Positions 1 through 13,800 of a stretch of DNA of 64,000 bases are shown one piece after another (position 1 is the stretch's first letter; each line of letters starts with the position of its first letter). A model generated the notes under the pieces. That model was not told the origin of the DNA and searched no databases. It saw only the letters and a list, made by a program, of their open reading frames with translations. The position numbers and the translations under genes were made by a program. The DNA is from Bugula neritina (taxonomy: Eukaryota > Bryozoa > Gymnolaemata > Cheilostomatida > Bugulidae): positions 22,611,128-22,675,127 of the forward strand of contig OZ037767.1 in NCBI GenBank assembly GCA_964035545.1. Direction: 5' to 3'.

Positions 1-192
1 GTCAGTGTGATATGTGAGTGTTAGTGTGCCATATGAGTGTCAATGTGACATGTGAGTGCCAGTGTGACATGGGAGTGTCAGTGTGACATGTGAGTGTTAG
101 TGTGACATGTGAGTGTCAGTGTGACATGTGAGTGTTAGTGTGACATGTGAGTGACAGTGTGTGTGTGACATGTGAGTGTCAGTGAGCGTGTG
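1..192. repeat. 19-bp minisatellite (GTGTGACATGTGAGT type)
   Basis: About ten imperfect tandem copies of a 19-bp unit (AGTGTGACATGTGAGTGTC and variants with TGTT or ACAG at the end) run from the window edge to about 190. The array probably continues upstream. It lies 5' of the first visible exon of the acyltransferase gene, so it is intronic or upstream of it. No coding potential is seen. Confidence 0.9.
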
Positions 193-540
193 ACCTGCTC
201 TATCTAGCGGAACACGTGACATCTGCATATACAAATACGTCCTGCTTATAAAAAAGATCAGATTTAGCAATTATTTAGTATTTGAAACAACAAATGAACA
301 TTATATTAAAAACATTGCCAAGATACCAAGATAGCTATGCTATTACAATGGCATAGAAACATATTATAGTAATATACACTAATACTGTAATTTTAAATCA
401 AGTTGATTTCGAATGTTGTAATACATTAGTCCCAGTAAGTATTATATGAAGAAGCCTGTGTTACTATGTTTTCTGCAACTATGTAAATTTTATAGCTTAG
501 TTATCTATATAATTACAATATAGCCCAAGCTGATTGACAG

Positions 541-3500
541 CATGCAGAAATCTTTCTACACCAGCACTGCTTACTACAGAGACCTATTGCAACCTGTTTA
601 CACACCACAGTGCGGCTGGGACCTCAACAATGTGTCCTACACACTAACAAATGTTTTTAACGGAAAAGAAGAAGATCGTTGGGTGATTGGATGTAAGTTG
701 TACATATTTTAACATATTGGCAGTGGTTTAAAACATTATGCAGCTTTCTGGGTTACGTACTTAGGTCATAAAAGTTGGGGGGGGAGGTTGAAGTGAAGTG
801 GGGACAGTTAATTAAAGTATAAAATGAGAAACTGCTTGAAACAATATTTTACAGCCATTTTTATGAAATAACAAGCAATTACTATTTAATATAAAGTTTT
901 ATAATTTTTTATCTTTAAAAAAAACGTGTTTTGCAGGTAGATTGTTATTTAATACAATAATAACTTATAATTCTAAAAGTTGTTATAGTAAATAAATAAG
1001 GTTCACCAGATAATGATAATAAAACTAGTTGGATATAAATTTTTAGAAAATGAAGTTTTCAAGAAGGTTCAAATTTTTTTAAAAAAAATGTTAATCTCAA
1101 ATAATATGTTTTAACTTGAAATACATTTGCTTTAATTATGCTTTAAAAAGTTGATAAAACTAATTTAATGTATAAATTCTTATAGCTAAAATGTATAGTA
1201 ATGTTACAAAATTTATACTTAGCTGTGTTTTCTATATTTCATTTGGATAAATATCCTAACTAACAATGTGACAAAGTAAATGTAAAGTAGTTAGTTATAA
1301 ATAAAATATTTGAAAGCCTATACCAGGTGATTGCTTGCAAGTTCATTAACATGGAAGCATTTTATACCAAACATATATAAAATAATTATACTAATGATAA
1401 GTGCAGCATATTATTATTCTTAGCTGCCAGTATTTTCTTTTCTGTTCTTAATGACAAAGCTATCTTTCAAGCGTTGTATAAAACTTTTCTTAACTCTACA
1501 AGTTTTTTCCACCTGTAATCTAGTTGTTGACTCCTGGGGAAAGATACCATCCGCAATATTTGAAGGAAGATTTGTTTGGCCAGGAGACATGAAACAATGC
1601 CAGGATGTGAAGGGAAATCGAGTTTTGGTTGCTAACAACTCCACCACTGTTCTTGAAAAAGATGGAATTAAGGGAGCCTGGGGAATGGCCTATTTTTCAC
1701 TGCCTGCATCACTGGGTCTTCAAGGAAATCCTGTAAGTGTAAAGAAAACAAAATTTTGGTGGTAAATTCTTGAATTTTGCATTGTTTGTAAATTATCTGC
1801 CTATGTAGCCAGTTATAATTCTAGAAATAATTTAAAATTGTGGATCTTGCTTACATTTAAGACATCTCACAATTACATGATGTAATAAGTTAAGCAAGTT
1901 CAAATTTGACTTGTATTGAGATTGAATATTAATTGATATGATTTATTGAACAGCTGTCAATTATTTTTTTTATCTTTTCAAAAGTCTTTCAAAGCCTAAT
2001 ACAGTGTTTTTTTCAAAATCTGTTTGCTACTATTTCAATATTTAAATCATAGGCTAAGTATTAGTATTAGTTTTAGATTGTGTAAATTATTACTAAGGAA
2101 CATGTATGATGTTTAATCCAGGCTTAAAAATTATTGAGAACTCCTTTGCTAAAAGCAAAACTGCAACTGCAATTTTAGAAACTCGAAGTAATACACATAC
2201 AATGTTGATCTAGTAAATGAATTATTTGGCTACTTCAACAAAAGATTTTTCTTTTTTAAAGAATTTAGTAAAACAACTATTTACAACAGTTTATGTGAAA
2301 CACAATTAGTTTACTTACTGCACAATTTTTTCAATTATAATTTTGTGTAGACTGCATAATTTCATCTTAAGCCATAGGCAATTTGAAATTATTCTAAAAT
2401 ATAATCTTTTGAGCTTAAAAAAATTGTAAACTGCCCTAAAAAGGCAAAATTGCTATTAATAAACTTATAAAAAATTATTGAAAGCTACTTAGTTGATTAG
2501 TAAATTAAATTACGTTTAGTCCTAGCCGAGTCCTTGTGCATCCTTAACTGTATTTTATAGGCGACTGCTGCATGGGGTAGTGGTGCCATGCTCCAATATG
2601 GCTACTGTCTGCCAGAATCATGTACATATGAGGATTCAATGAAGTTCTTAGGCAGTAAGTCATTATAGTAAGCAATATTTATTTGTGTAACATATCTGTT
2701 TATTTGATCCCCAAACTTATAAGAATGATTATATAATATAATGGGAAATATTATAACTTGTAATTTTACACAATCTTATATTGCATTTGATATGTCATCT
2801 TTATTATTATTTGTTTGTAATTTAATAATTAAAGCAGATCCATGTTGTAATACAACTCTGTTGCATTAACCATGTGTACTTATATTGTATGTTTTGTCAT
2901 GCAGGGGCTAGTCTAATAGGTCTAGAAGTTAAAGCTCTAAAGCCTCGCTCCATCTACCCTGTATTTTCTGGAGAATACAAAACAGACTCCAAGTTTATTG
3001 GAATATCGTGAGTCCCGTACATACATAATATGTATACATGCAATAATATGGAGAATAATTCAAATTACTTTTACACCTACTCCAAATCTATATTATCTGG
3101 TTCCACATAAATAAAATAAGTTTACACCAGTTGAGCTGAAGAAGCATTTTATATTGAATAACCTATTACAAAACATAAATTGGCACAAATGAAAATACCA
3201 ATTTCCACGTAACATTGCAGTATCGCCTATATGTTGCAGTTCTCAAGTATTTTTTTAATACTTAATATAATACTATTCCTCAAACATATTTCTATACTGA
3301 TTGTGTTGACCTTATACTAGCCTGTAGTTTATTAGAGACTTTAAAAAATACTGCATTAAGATTGATGTTCTCAGTTTTCATTATTTGCCAGCTCTCTTTG
3401 TTTAATACTGACGTACCAGCGTACGTACAACATTTCTGGGTTGAATTACTTCAAATTCTAATTAAGATTAGCTTTCTAATTTTCTTTTGCTTCAATAAAA

Positions 3501-6500
3501 TTAGTTTTGTGTTTACAATTAGACTTCTACTATGTAAACCAATGATGGGCTTTAATTCAAGTTTTTGAACCATCTTGTTACCATCATTGTCCTAAAAACT
3601 CCCTGAACTTTCAAAATCACTTCTTTGCTCATATCTTGCAATATTTTTTCTACAATATTAATAATAATAGTAATTATTATTTTTAAAATGAAATAACAGA
3701 TAAATGATCTGAAATTCTGCCAACTAATCTGAGAACACACATATACTGTAAAACAGCCTGAGAATTCCTTAGTGACTGACTGCTAATACTTGATCATTTC
3801 CACTTTTTGTGATCTAATATTTGCATCTATAAAACAGCTCACAAGAATAAATAGTTTTATTTAATTATGGTGCTATTTTGTAGAGTTATGTTCGGAGCGT
3901 TCATCGTTACCATTCTGTTCTGTACGCTCATAGACAGTCTTGTTTTAAAGAAGAAAAAGAACTGTGCTGAAAAAGATAATGAGAAGAACGACTCTAAGTA
4001 TGCAATGACATCTTTACCAGCATACACCGAGTCAGCGGAGCCCGCTGCCGACAATGCTGTTGTCTACAACGGGGCAGACCGTGCCTACACTAATGGCGGC
4101 TATGTGCACAATGAAAAACCTCCAATCGATGGTGAGCAGGTTTGCCTAGTCGAATGTTTGATTGATTCTGTGTTTTAGATAATTTTTTACAGCATATTAA
4201 TTTTTAACTTTTGTTTCAGAAGTGCCTGCAGAAACCTCAACACCATCAAAGCATACAGCAAAAGAAGTCAGCAAACCAAGTAAAGTCTTATAGGCCTATG
4301 CATTTTACAGATTAGGCATAAAATGTTCAAACAGTAAAACTTTAACTAGTTTGACTAATCTACAAATTAATAATATTTTGAAAAAGTTTGTGTCATCTAA
4401 AAAGTTGAACCAACTTGCAATTTATACAATAGACTGAAAAACTTCTAGTTCTTTTGCCGTTTGAGTTTAGAGTTTGTTATGTAACTGCTCTGTGAGGCTC
4501 AAGTTACTCACACTAATTATATGTTTCATAAGTTTGTATACATTTAAATTAAAATATATGGTAGACATTTTTTGAATAAGCTTTGTTATAGTTAACCATA
4601 TGTGGAGCATATTTCATTGTTCTTGGAAATTTTAAAAACAAAGATAAGACAATGTTGTTTTTCTAGTGCATATTTATGAATTCAACAGAGTGTTTTTAGT
4701 TTTTTGAAAATGTATCAAATAACCTGAGGTTATAGAGACCAAAACTTACTGTAAGAAAAAATCATACTTGTATAGCAGTTTACAGTTAATCCTATACCAA
4801 ACAAACTACATTTCTCAATTCTGTTATACAGGTGTTGGTATTCAATTAATAAAGGCATTCAGCTTGTATGAAAATCTACCCAAGTTGCTAGATTCCACTC
4901 CAAAACCAAATCAACTACAAGCATTGGATGGCATTCGATTCTTGAGTATGACATGGGTCATATATGGTCATGCAATTGTCTTCCCTCTGGGATATTTACG
5001 TAAGCATTTATGTAACCATCATCCCCATTGTCATTATACTATCAGGTTTGAGCTGTATAGCAGATAAGGCTTTACTGCATGCTATTAATAGAGTTGGTGC
5101 TGTAAGAGTTTGAATCTCTCGTGCTATAGTCTTGTCTTCTAAATAGCAGCCATAATAGAAATTCAATGCTCACCATAAAATTACTGTCAACAGGTTAATT
5201 ATTTTCTATAACAATTCTTCTTCAGCATTGACTAAAAATATCTCCTCTTTTGTGCTTTTTTTAACATGATATGCTTATCTGGAAATACTGTTTCACTGCA
5301 GAGAACGTGGCAGTTATAAGAAAGCTAGGAGCTAATGGTGATTGGATATTTCACGCAATAGCTGCTGGATTATTTGCAGTTGACAGTTTCTTCCTGTTGA
5401 GGTTAGTAGTTTTTTTCTATTCGGTATAACAACTTCTAATCAGATATAAAATATTGCAAAACACAATATGATATAAACGCCTGCTCTATTTTTGTGTCAA
5501 CAGTGGCTTGTTGGTTGGATATCTCTTCTTGAAAGCATTGGACAAGGTGAAGGGAAAGATCAAATGTATGACCCTCGTACTATACTATGTGCACAGATTT
5601 CTGAGGTGAGACATTCTATTACTTTTGTTTATTAAATTATTTACTTCAACAGCAGCAGTAATACAGCTTTTAAAATTTGTTAGTAGCTCTTTAAGATGTT
5701 TGGTCTAGTAAATCTGATTCTAATAAATTTGTAGACTAATACCATTGTATGGAGGAATTATTCTCCTAACAATTGCGTATCATCGGTATATTGGCTCAGG
5801 ACCATTCAGCTCTTGGCACAGCAAGGAAGTCCCTCAAGAATTTTGTCAAACCAACTGGTGGGCCAACCTTCTGTTCATCAACAACTTGTATGAACCTCAA
5901 AAGATGGTAAGCTGACTATGATATTTCTTGTATTATAGAGAATGTGGTTATCAAGTAGTACTAAACTGTATATAGCTTTGATCATTTAAGATTGGAATGT
6001 TTTATCTGAACAATACAATAACTGGAACAATAATTTTAGCAATGTTATTAAAGCAGTGCTTCTTAGAACAAATGCAACAAAATACCTGTCATCGGCGCAC
6101 CTTGCTGGAACTATTATGATGTCATCATTGTCAGTTTAAATTAAATTGTCCTCTTTCCCTTCAACTTACACAAAATTTTCTTTAAGCAGCTCCAAGTTGG
6201 GAGTGACGGAGTGAAGAATTTTCGAGTTTGGAGTTAGGGGTTTAGGTTGGAGCTGTGAACACTCAACTTCAAACTTAAGATCTTTAAACTCCTACACTCA
6301 GTCACCCTCAACTTGGAGCTGCTTATAGAATAGTTCATTTTGTACCTAATTTTGTACATAATATAATTATTTCAGCTAATTTAAACATTTAGTTTTATAA
6401 AGAAAAAACTGCTCATTATAAAAAGTTTAATGAAAGATGTTTTTTGCTGAAAACGTTTATGTTTGATGCTGTAATAAAAATGTTTGGAACTTATATTGTA

Positions 6501-9363
6501 TTTGTAGTGTAATGGAGTATCATGGTATCTAGCAAATGACATGCAGTTCTACGTCATTTCACCTCTACTCCTTATACCTCTGTACTGGTAAGTCAAAAGG
6601 AAATTAATGTACAGTAATGCTGACATATTATTTTGAGCTATCAGTGTCAGTATCACCTATAATATGTCTTAGGATGTAAGCTGCAACAGTTAAAGCCTAC
6701 CAACATTGAATTACTTCCGTAAAGCAACATGGCTTCCTTATGCCAATACACTTTACAAAAATATCGGCAATGAACGGAACACAGTATTCTTTTTATTTTA
6801 GATGATTAAAAAACCCGTCCATTTTTAAAACTAGCATTTAAAAACTTAAAAATTGTGTATTCTATAAACCTTCTTTAGCTAAATAGCTACTTTACCATGA
6901 CTCAGGAAATATATGTTGTATACAATGGTTTATTATACATAACTTTATGGTATGCTTGCCATGTGATAACTACTAATTTCAGGAAACCTCGTGCTGGAAT
7001 AGCATTCATATCTGCTCTGTGGGCAACACACATTGGGCTCACTGGATGGGAGTGGTCAAAAAGAAGTGGCGGATCCAATTTTAGGTAACCTCCCCCCTCT
7101 CTTTTTCAATGCACAGTGTGTTATGCTTTGATAAAAAACTTGTGTTTGTTTTCTTTGTAAACTGCATTTTAGTTTTTTAGTAAGCGTTGGGCATTTTAAT
7201 TGTCATAACAAAGAAAAGACAGTAAAGTACTTTAGCAACTTTAAATATCCATTATTCGTTTATATTGTTCCTATATCTATTATAAGTTTAAATTGAATTA
7301 ATGGATTCTATTTTCGGTATGTACTGTAAATATATACATAAAATGTGGCTTATTACTAATAGTATAATTACCAACGTAATGCTTATTGTTATTTGTAGTG
7401 ACTTTGCAGTATTTCAAGACATCTACATTAAGCCCTGGACCAGAATTGGCCCTTACCTGATTGGACTGTTACTTGCTTTCATTCTTTTTAAGAAATGCAA
7501 AGTTAGAAGCGTAAGTCAACATATTCATTACTATATCAAAGGATATTGTAACTTTGCTCTTAAATACACAACATATTACATACTGCAACAATAAGAATTA
7601 TATACAATATCTTTTCTGTTTTTTACTTAATTACTCTAATATTATATAATGTAACTGTACATGTTGAGAGTAAGTAACATGAAACTACTATAATAATTTG
7701 CGAAATAAATACATAAATACATGCAGTGTCATTAATTATATAACTATCTATTACTTACTTTACACTTGTTTGGGTATTAGTTTTATCTACTTCTCAATAA
7801 GTTATTATTCCCTTTAATGTAAATGATTATATATTTATGAATTATTTTGTGTAATTTATATCATTATAAACTGCTTTATAAGTGTTGTTCCCTAAGTATG
7901 AATTACTTTATATATTTATATCTTTGCTTGAAGAATGTGGTAAAAGCACTGTGTTGGTTGGTCTCCCTGGGTACAATCTGCATCTGTGTATTCATGCCAT
8001 ACGATGCGACCAAGGAGGGTGGAATTAGCACCAGTTCATGGGACATGGTACAGAGGGCGGCCTACGAGACGCTGTGTAAATCTGCTTGGGCAATAGCCTT
8101 AGGCTGGGTGATCTATGCTTGCAACACGGGCTGTGGAGGTGAGTCTATGTTAAATCACCTAGTTCATGGGTGCTGCCTATGTTCTTAAAATATTTAACTT
8201 AAAAAAAGGGAAAATGAAAGTGCATTGTATATATGATATCATATACTATAAACTATATTATATACTAACAATGCCAGTAAGCAAAATCTTCATAGCATAT
8301 GGTTGTACTTATAATAAAAGCTAAGCCAAATATAGATTTTAGGAATTTATGATGAAGAACCTTCAGTCAAAAGCTACATGAAGTGGGTGCAGTAATAGAG
8401 AAATGAAGAAAAGCCTGTTTTCTAGATTAAAATGTAGCAAAAGAAGTTATGTTCTATCCAGAATTTCAACCCACACCACAAAACAAAAATTCAATAACAA
8501 AGTTAAAGGACTTAAGCTATCTCAATTTCTCCATTACTGCTCCTACATGAGCTACATTACATATTAACAAAAATTAAATTAGGTCTCATTTTTATGTCTA
8601 ACTTTTTCAACCAGCTTTTAAAGTAAACAACATAACAGCTGAAATAACTTACCCGTCACACTTACAGTTGTGGTAAGTATATGATATATAGTATATGTAA
8701 ATACTGTATTATATACATGCAATATTTGCAGGTTTCATTGCAAGTGGACTGAACTGGCCAGGCTGGGCACCATTTTCTAAGCTTACTTATGCTGCCTACT
8801 TGATTCACCCCTTGATCATGGATTCAGTTTACAAGAACAGATACAATCTAATATACTTTGATAGCATGAGCATTGTAAGTATTCATACATAGTTGACGAC
8901 TTCAAACAGCATAGGCTAAACATTATGTATTATAATAATTTGATTTTGTGGGTTTGCTACAGCTATAGGACTTGTCTGCCAAGCTATTGCTGAAATAAGT
9001 AAATTTATATTAATTTGGCTTGCTTACAAATATTTCTATATAGATATTGTCCATACATCTATTACATCATAGAAAAATCTGTGACTAAATGATAGAAAAG
9101 AAATTTCAATGATTTGAACAATTTGGTACAAAGTTCGCCATAAAATAAAAACTTAGCACTTTCTTGGTAGTTGCTGTTGGCTGGTGAAATGCTTTATTTT
9201 AAAATTGTTGCTATAGGTACATAATTTTGCTGTCCTTTTGTAGTTGTTTCAAAATACGGCATTCGTTGCCCTGTCTTATCTCATTGGTGCGGTTCTACAT
9301 TTGATGCTGGAGGCCCCTATGCTCACAATCGAGAAAATTATTCTTCCAAATCGGCGAAAATAA
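541..9363 (+). CDS. NRF-6-like (nose resistant to fluoxetine) membrane acyltransferase, 5' partial
   Basis: Sixteen exons: 541-692, 1524-1732, 2561-2654, 2905-3007, 3884-4131, 4220-4279, 4832-4999, 5302-5401, 5504-5605, 5735-5906, 6508-6587, 6983-7084, 7399-7510, 7934-8138, 8732-8874, 9244-9363. All junctions are GT-AG and phases close, giving about 722 residues from the ATG at 542. The N-terminal half is the secreted-side NRF domain (VDSWGKIPSA, a CLPESC motif). A membrane segment follows at about residues 187-207, then a charged linker. The C-terminal half is an Acyl_transf_3 domain: LDGIRFLSMTWVIYGHA at about 318-334, DSFFLLSGLLVGYLF, CQTNWWANLLFINNLY and AYLIHPLIM, with many hydrophobic segments. 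The family is named for C. elegans NRF-6; members are multipass membrane proteins whose acyl substrate is mostly unknown. The first exon follows an acceptor-like TTGACAG and encodes no signal peptide, so a 5' exon probably lies outside the window. Confidence 0.92.
6178..6330. mobile_element. foldback MITE, family 2 copy A
   Basis: A 153-bp element bounded by near-perfect inverted repeats: left TTCTTTAAGCAGCTCCAAGT, right the reverse complement of TTCTATAAGCAGCTCCAAGT. The arms continue into a GTGACNGAGTG block on each side. It sits in an intron of the acyltransferase gene. It has no ORF and is therefore non-autonomous. A clear relative lies at 63219-63351 and a more diverged one at 58286-58454. 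Confidence 0.8.
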
Positions 9364-10819
9364 AGACAGAAAGGAAATTTAAAAACTATTTTGCTACGTT
9401 ATCATATTTAAATATTTTTCCTTAATTGCTATGTTAATGCATTCCAACTATATTTTTACAATATGAATATTTACCAAATCGGAGAAAGCATATATTGTGA
9501 TTACTTTGTAATAGTTTGTACTGCTGCTACAGTTTTGTTTACTTATCAAAAAGCATATGAGAACATTTGTCAAACTATTCATTATTTTTAACGGAATAGG
9601 ATGAGTTTTTATAACATCTTGGTACACGCACTTGATGAAACAGCTAAGCTATGTTATTGCTGTTATGTAAAACACGTGCTTGTACATCCTAGGTGTCTTG
9701 ACCTTTGTCAAGTAGAAAAAGACGCTGTGATCCATTATTTTATAATAATACAACCTATGAATTAAGTAATGCACATAATTACCTTCTCAAATAGAGCATT
9801 TATTTTTAGTCCTGAACCTATATTTAGACAAAGTGCTGTATCATTTCTTCCTTCAACTTTAACTCTAGTTAGCCTGTTCAGTACCATCATTGCAGAGCAG
9901 TTGCTTTTACTGATTAGAAATTTCATACAGAAGCTGAAGATATACTAATCCAAACTTTTCACATATTTCTAACATGCATACAGTGTGTTGAAGCAATTGT
10001 GTAACCTACGCATGCTTAAATTTTAGACAATATCAAAGTTGTTTAAAATCAAGATTAAAAAATCCAAACACCGCTGATTTCATATGTAAATTTTATCAGA
10101 AAATTATTTAAAGTTCTCATTATTAAAAGAAAGAAGACTTTTTAAGCATGAGATGGAAGCTATATTTCTAGAATTTCGTAAAAAAGTAACAAAAATATCA
10201 CAGATAGTTTAAAAATTAAAGATTCAATGAAATAAACCTGGGTGAGGAGAGGGTGACTAGATAGCCCCGCCCAGTATAATACAATGAAATTGCAGTCTAC
10301 TGTCCTAGCAACGTAATGTAGTACTGCAGTGAATGAATACAATCTGCTGAACAGTAGTCTAGTACTTGCTTGTTACTACACAGTACTGAGGTTATCAAAT
10401 ACACTGTACAGCATGACTCATTAAATCTTGAACATTCTAGTAAAAAACAGAATTTGGACGGTTTGCATCACAATATAAATAAATATCAGAGAGCCTGATA
10501 ATCATACTAAAGTACTTTGATGACGACAAAACTAAATTTAGCAAAATGAAAACTATGTGAGGGAACTATGTTATTAATAGGCTTGACTCATTTATTTAAT
10601 CGTGTTCTAACTTTACTGAGTAAAATTAAGGCACTTTAAAAATAATATATCTAGTTGGGCGTGAAAAATTTTTTAGTAGAGATGTTTATATAATGGTATT
10701 TGTAGTTTTAATACACCCTGTTTGCATGTGAAATGGCTTTAACTGTTAAAAACTAGAAGACTGTCTGTGATTTCAGCAGAGAGAAGGAGGTCTACAATAT
10801 CTCCAACAGCTGACGTGAT
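9364..10819. other. tail-to-tail intergenic region (NRF-like / CEP126-like)
   Basis: This is the convergent interval between the stop of the plus-strand acyltransferase and the stop of the minus-strand CEP126-like gene. It is AT-rich and should hold both 3' UTRs. A minus-strand AATAAA (TTTATT at about 10591) is a candidate CEP126 poly(A) signal. I see no further coding exon, RNA gene or recognisable transposon. Confidence 0.6.
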
Positions 10820-13800
10820 TTAGTAAAGTCTAAACTGTCTGCCACTTCCAGAGACAGCACCATTCATGGTGTTGTGTCGAACAATATCAGCTGACGCAGT
10901 TCGCTGTCGAGGCTGCAGAGGCTTGTGACCACGGAACCCCCTCTAAAAAATCATAATTTTTTATCAAAATTTTAATTTACTTAAACGCAAACAACACACT
11001 TTATAAGTGGCTAGAAACATTTTCATATTTCTTCATAAAAATATGAGAGCAATGGCAAAGGATAGGCAAAGTTGAAAATAAACCTAAAACACAGTTGGGA
11101 ATTTTGCTAATGGGAAACCTCTGTATTTGGGGAAATGTGCAGCAGATGATGGTTGGTTGATGTGTACCACTGAACATTTTCCTCCTTGCCTTTGAAACAG
11201 GCCAAAGTTTAGTAGTTGTATATATTATTGAGCTACACAAGGTAAATTTATGAATACCACTCAAAACTGATATTATACCAACTAGAATGAAGATGGGTTT
11301 AGTTCAATGAGCAGTGAGCTGTAAGTAGAGCCATGTCATTTTTAATGAGCGATAATCTGATCACAATATTTACTGCAACCTTTAAGTTGGCTAATTTAGT
11401 ATCATTCAAAATGAAAACAAATACAGACATGAATAAATAACTGAATATATGAGTATTTTTATAAAATATTTGAAATCACTCGGCTAATGCATAAATAATA
11501 AGTTTTTTTAATGCAGTCTAGTTAGGATTACGAAAACAACTGCTTCATTTGCACATTTATACAGAATATAACTAATCTTGTTCCAACTGTGAATGAAAAA
11601 AATTGTTCAATAGTCATTTCGACTACTAAACTACCTCAAAAAAAACATATTGGATTATAATACAAAATAAACCAAAAGAATATCAAAAAGCTCACAGCTG
11701 TAGCGGAGAAAGAACGAGTGCTAGAAGTGCCTGTGTATGGCGGGTGTGGCTTCAACATAGTTCGGTGGTGAGTCAGCAAACTAGTGAAGTCAGCGTGAGT
11801 ATTCCCGCTGTTTACCTGAGAGGCAGAACCCGGGCCTTGGAACTGGTCAACCTAAACAACATCCAGTAGGGAGTGCAGTTTGGTGAAGCCAGGAAAGGTT
11901 GTGTCGGAAATAAAATAAGTTTACAAAATCAAAGCTTCTTGGCTGAAAGCAGCAAAATTATATGAAGCAACTAAGCAATTTATCATATTAATACTATGTA
12001 AACAGTTAAGAAATAAGTTGACAGTGCAGTGGTACAGCCCATGCAGTGCCCCATTATAAACCATGAGATATACGAACCTGTGACCGGCTAGATAGTGATT
12101 CCTCTTCCACCACTGTAACAGACCAGAGAGAGTAGAATTAGACACTCTGGTATAACTACACGAGTTCTTACAACAACTTACTGCTTGCTATACATAGGGT
12201 ATAGTGCAGTGCATACAATGGAGCAAACATAAAATCAGTATAATGTAATATGCAATAGTTTCGCAGCTACCTTTCAATTTGTTGTTGAGTCTGTCTAAAG
12301 ACTTCAGTAACCGTTGTTCCTCGAGTGAGAGAGCAGACATAGGCGGGTGGGGTTTACACGCCACCCCTAACTCCTCCTTATACGCACCATCAGCCATAAC
12401 CTTCATGATATCTTTGTTTGAAAGACTCTCTCGGGCAGCTAACTGCTCGGCAGCGAGGTATGACATCATCGATTCTGAAACTGTCGAGAAATTCAAACTT
12501 ATTTTAAATAAAACAATAGAACGACGCACTGCATACTTGTTCAGTATTGTAAAATGACATCCATGTGACCAAATTACTGGCTGGCAATACATTGAAGCCA
12601 CACCAATGCCTATCACAGCTCTATGAGGAATAAAAACAGTTTATTGATCCGGTAATTACTGTAACAAGTTAAAATGAGATTATGGGTTATTGTTACGAAC
12701 TTAGATACCAATAAAGTATGCCAAGACTAAAGTTTTCAGTATGAACAAATAATTTTTTTTCCTCCTGCAGCTAAGATGACATGCAATGCCATCACATTTG
12801 ATTGAGAGCATATAATATAGTATCGACAGTAATTCATATAATATAGTAGAGGCAGTCTGTAACACAATATTTATTTACATGAGCTTGTATTATGTTATAA
12901 TCTGCATCCTCCACACCACGTAGACATATACATCTAGTCCCTTACTCACCATGGTTGTGGTTGTTAGCTGCTGAGAGATGGGGCTCTAAAGCACTGGGTA
13001 CTGGTCCATTGCTGCGATTAGAAGGCATATTTGGACCAAACTGACTAGGGTCTGTATGTCCAGGAGCCACATTACTAACACCTTGGTGAGTGTATTTCAT
13101 CACATGAGTTTGGCCCCTGGTTTCGGGTTGAAGAAAAGATGGCTGGTCCTGCTTGGGCCGCTGCAGGTTGGACAGAGAGCCATCAGCTGATGTCTGCCTT
13201 CTCATACCGGTTGACTGAGCTCGACCAATCAGGTTGATGTTTGAGGCAGTTATCTATAGTGATGATTGATTCGATAGACAGACAGACAGACATAATATAT
13301 AGTGACAACAGAATCTAGTTGCGATAAGCACAAGCCAATTATCAAGCTGTCACTGTTGTATCTCAGCTGTACACCTAACCATAGTCATGTGATCACACAG
13401 GGACAAAGGAAGATTACTCCACACTGAAGACTATATTATAAAACCCATACTGCTTATGAGAGTAACATGTTTGTCCTGCTAATACGGAACTTAAGCTAAG
13501 TATAAACAAGATGTCACGACTCTCACCTTTTTAATAGGAGGTTTGGGTGGTAGACTGTTGGTCACATGACTCTGTTGGAAGTCAGGTGGTGCTGACCTAA
13601 CGCTGCTGACAGGAATGTCACAGGGAGGTGCTGCCGATCTGGCACTAGCGCTGGGACTTTCCTGCAGACAGTCTCTCACTTTGTCCCAGAGGATGTCTAT
13701 TTCATCGTCTGTGGGGGTTCTGTCTAGTCTGATATCACTCAGACTAGGTTTAGCTTTGCTTGGTTTATCAGTCTCAGAAGGTTTGTCTGCTTTATACATA

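Noticed and set aside
11693..11760. A possible further CEP126 exon on the minus strand after an acceptor near 11702
   Set aside because: The phase-0 reading gives a stop as the second codon, whereas the exon at 10820-10942 fits in phase and ends in a plausible C-terminus.
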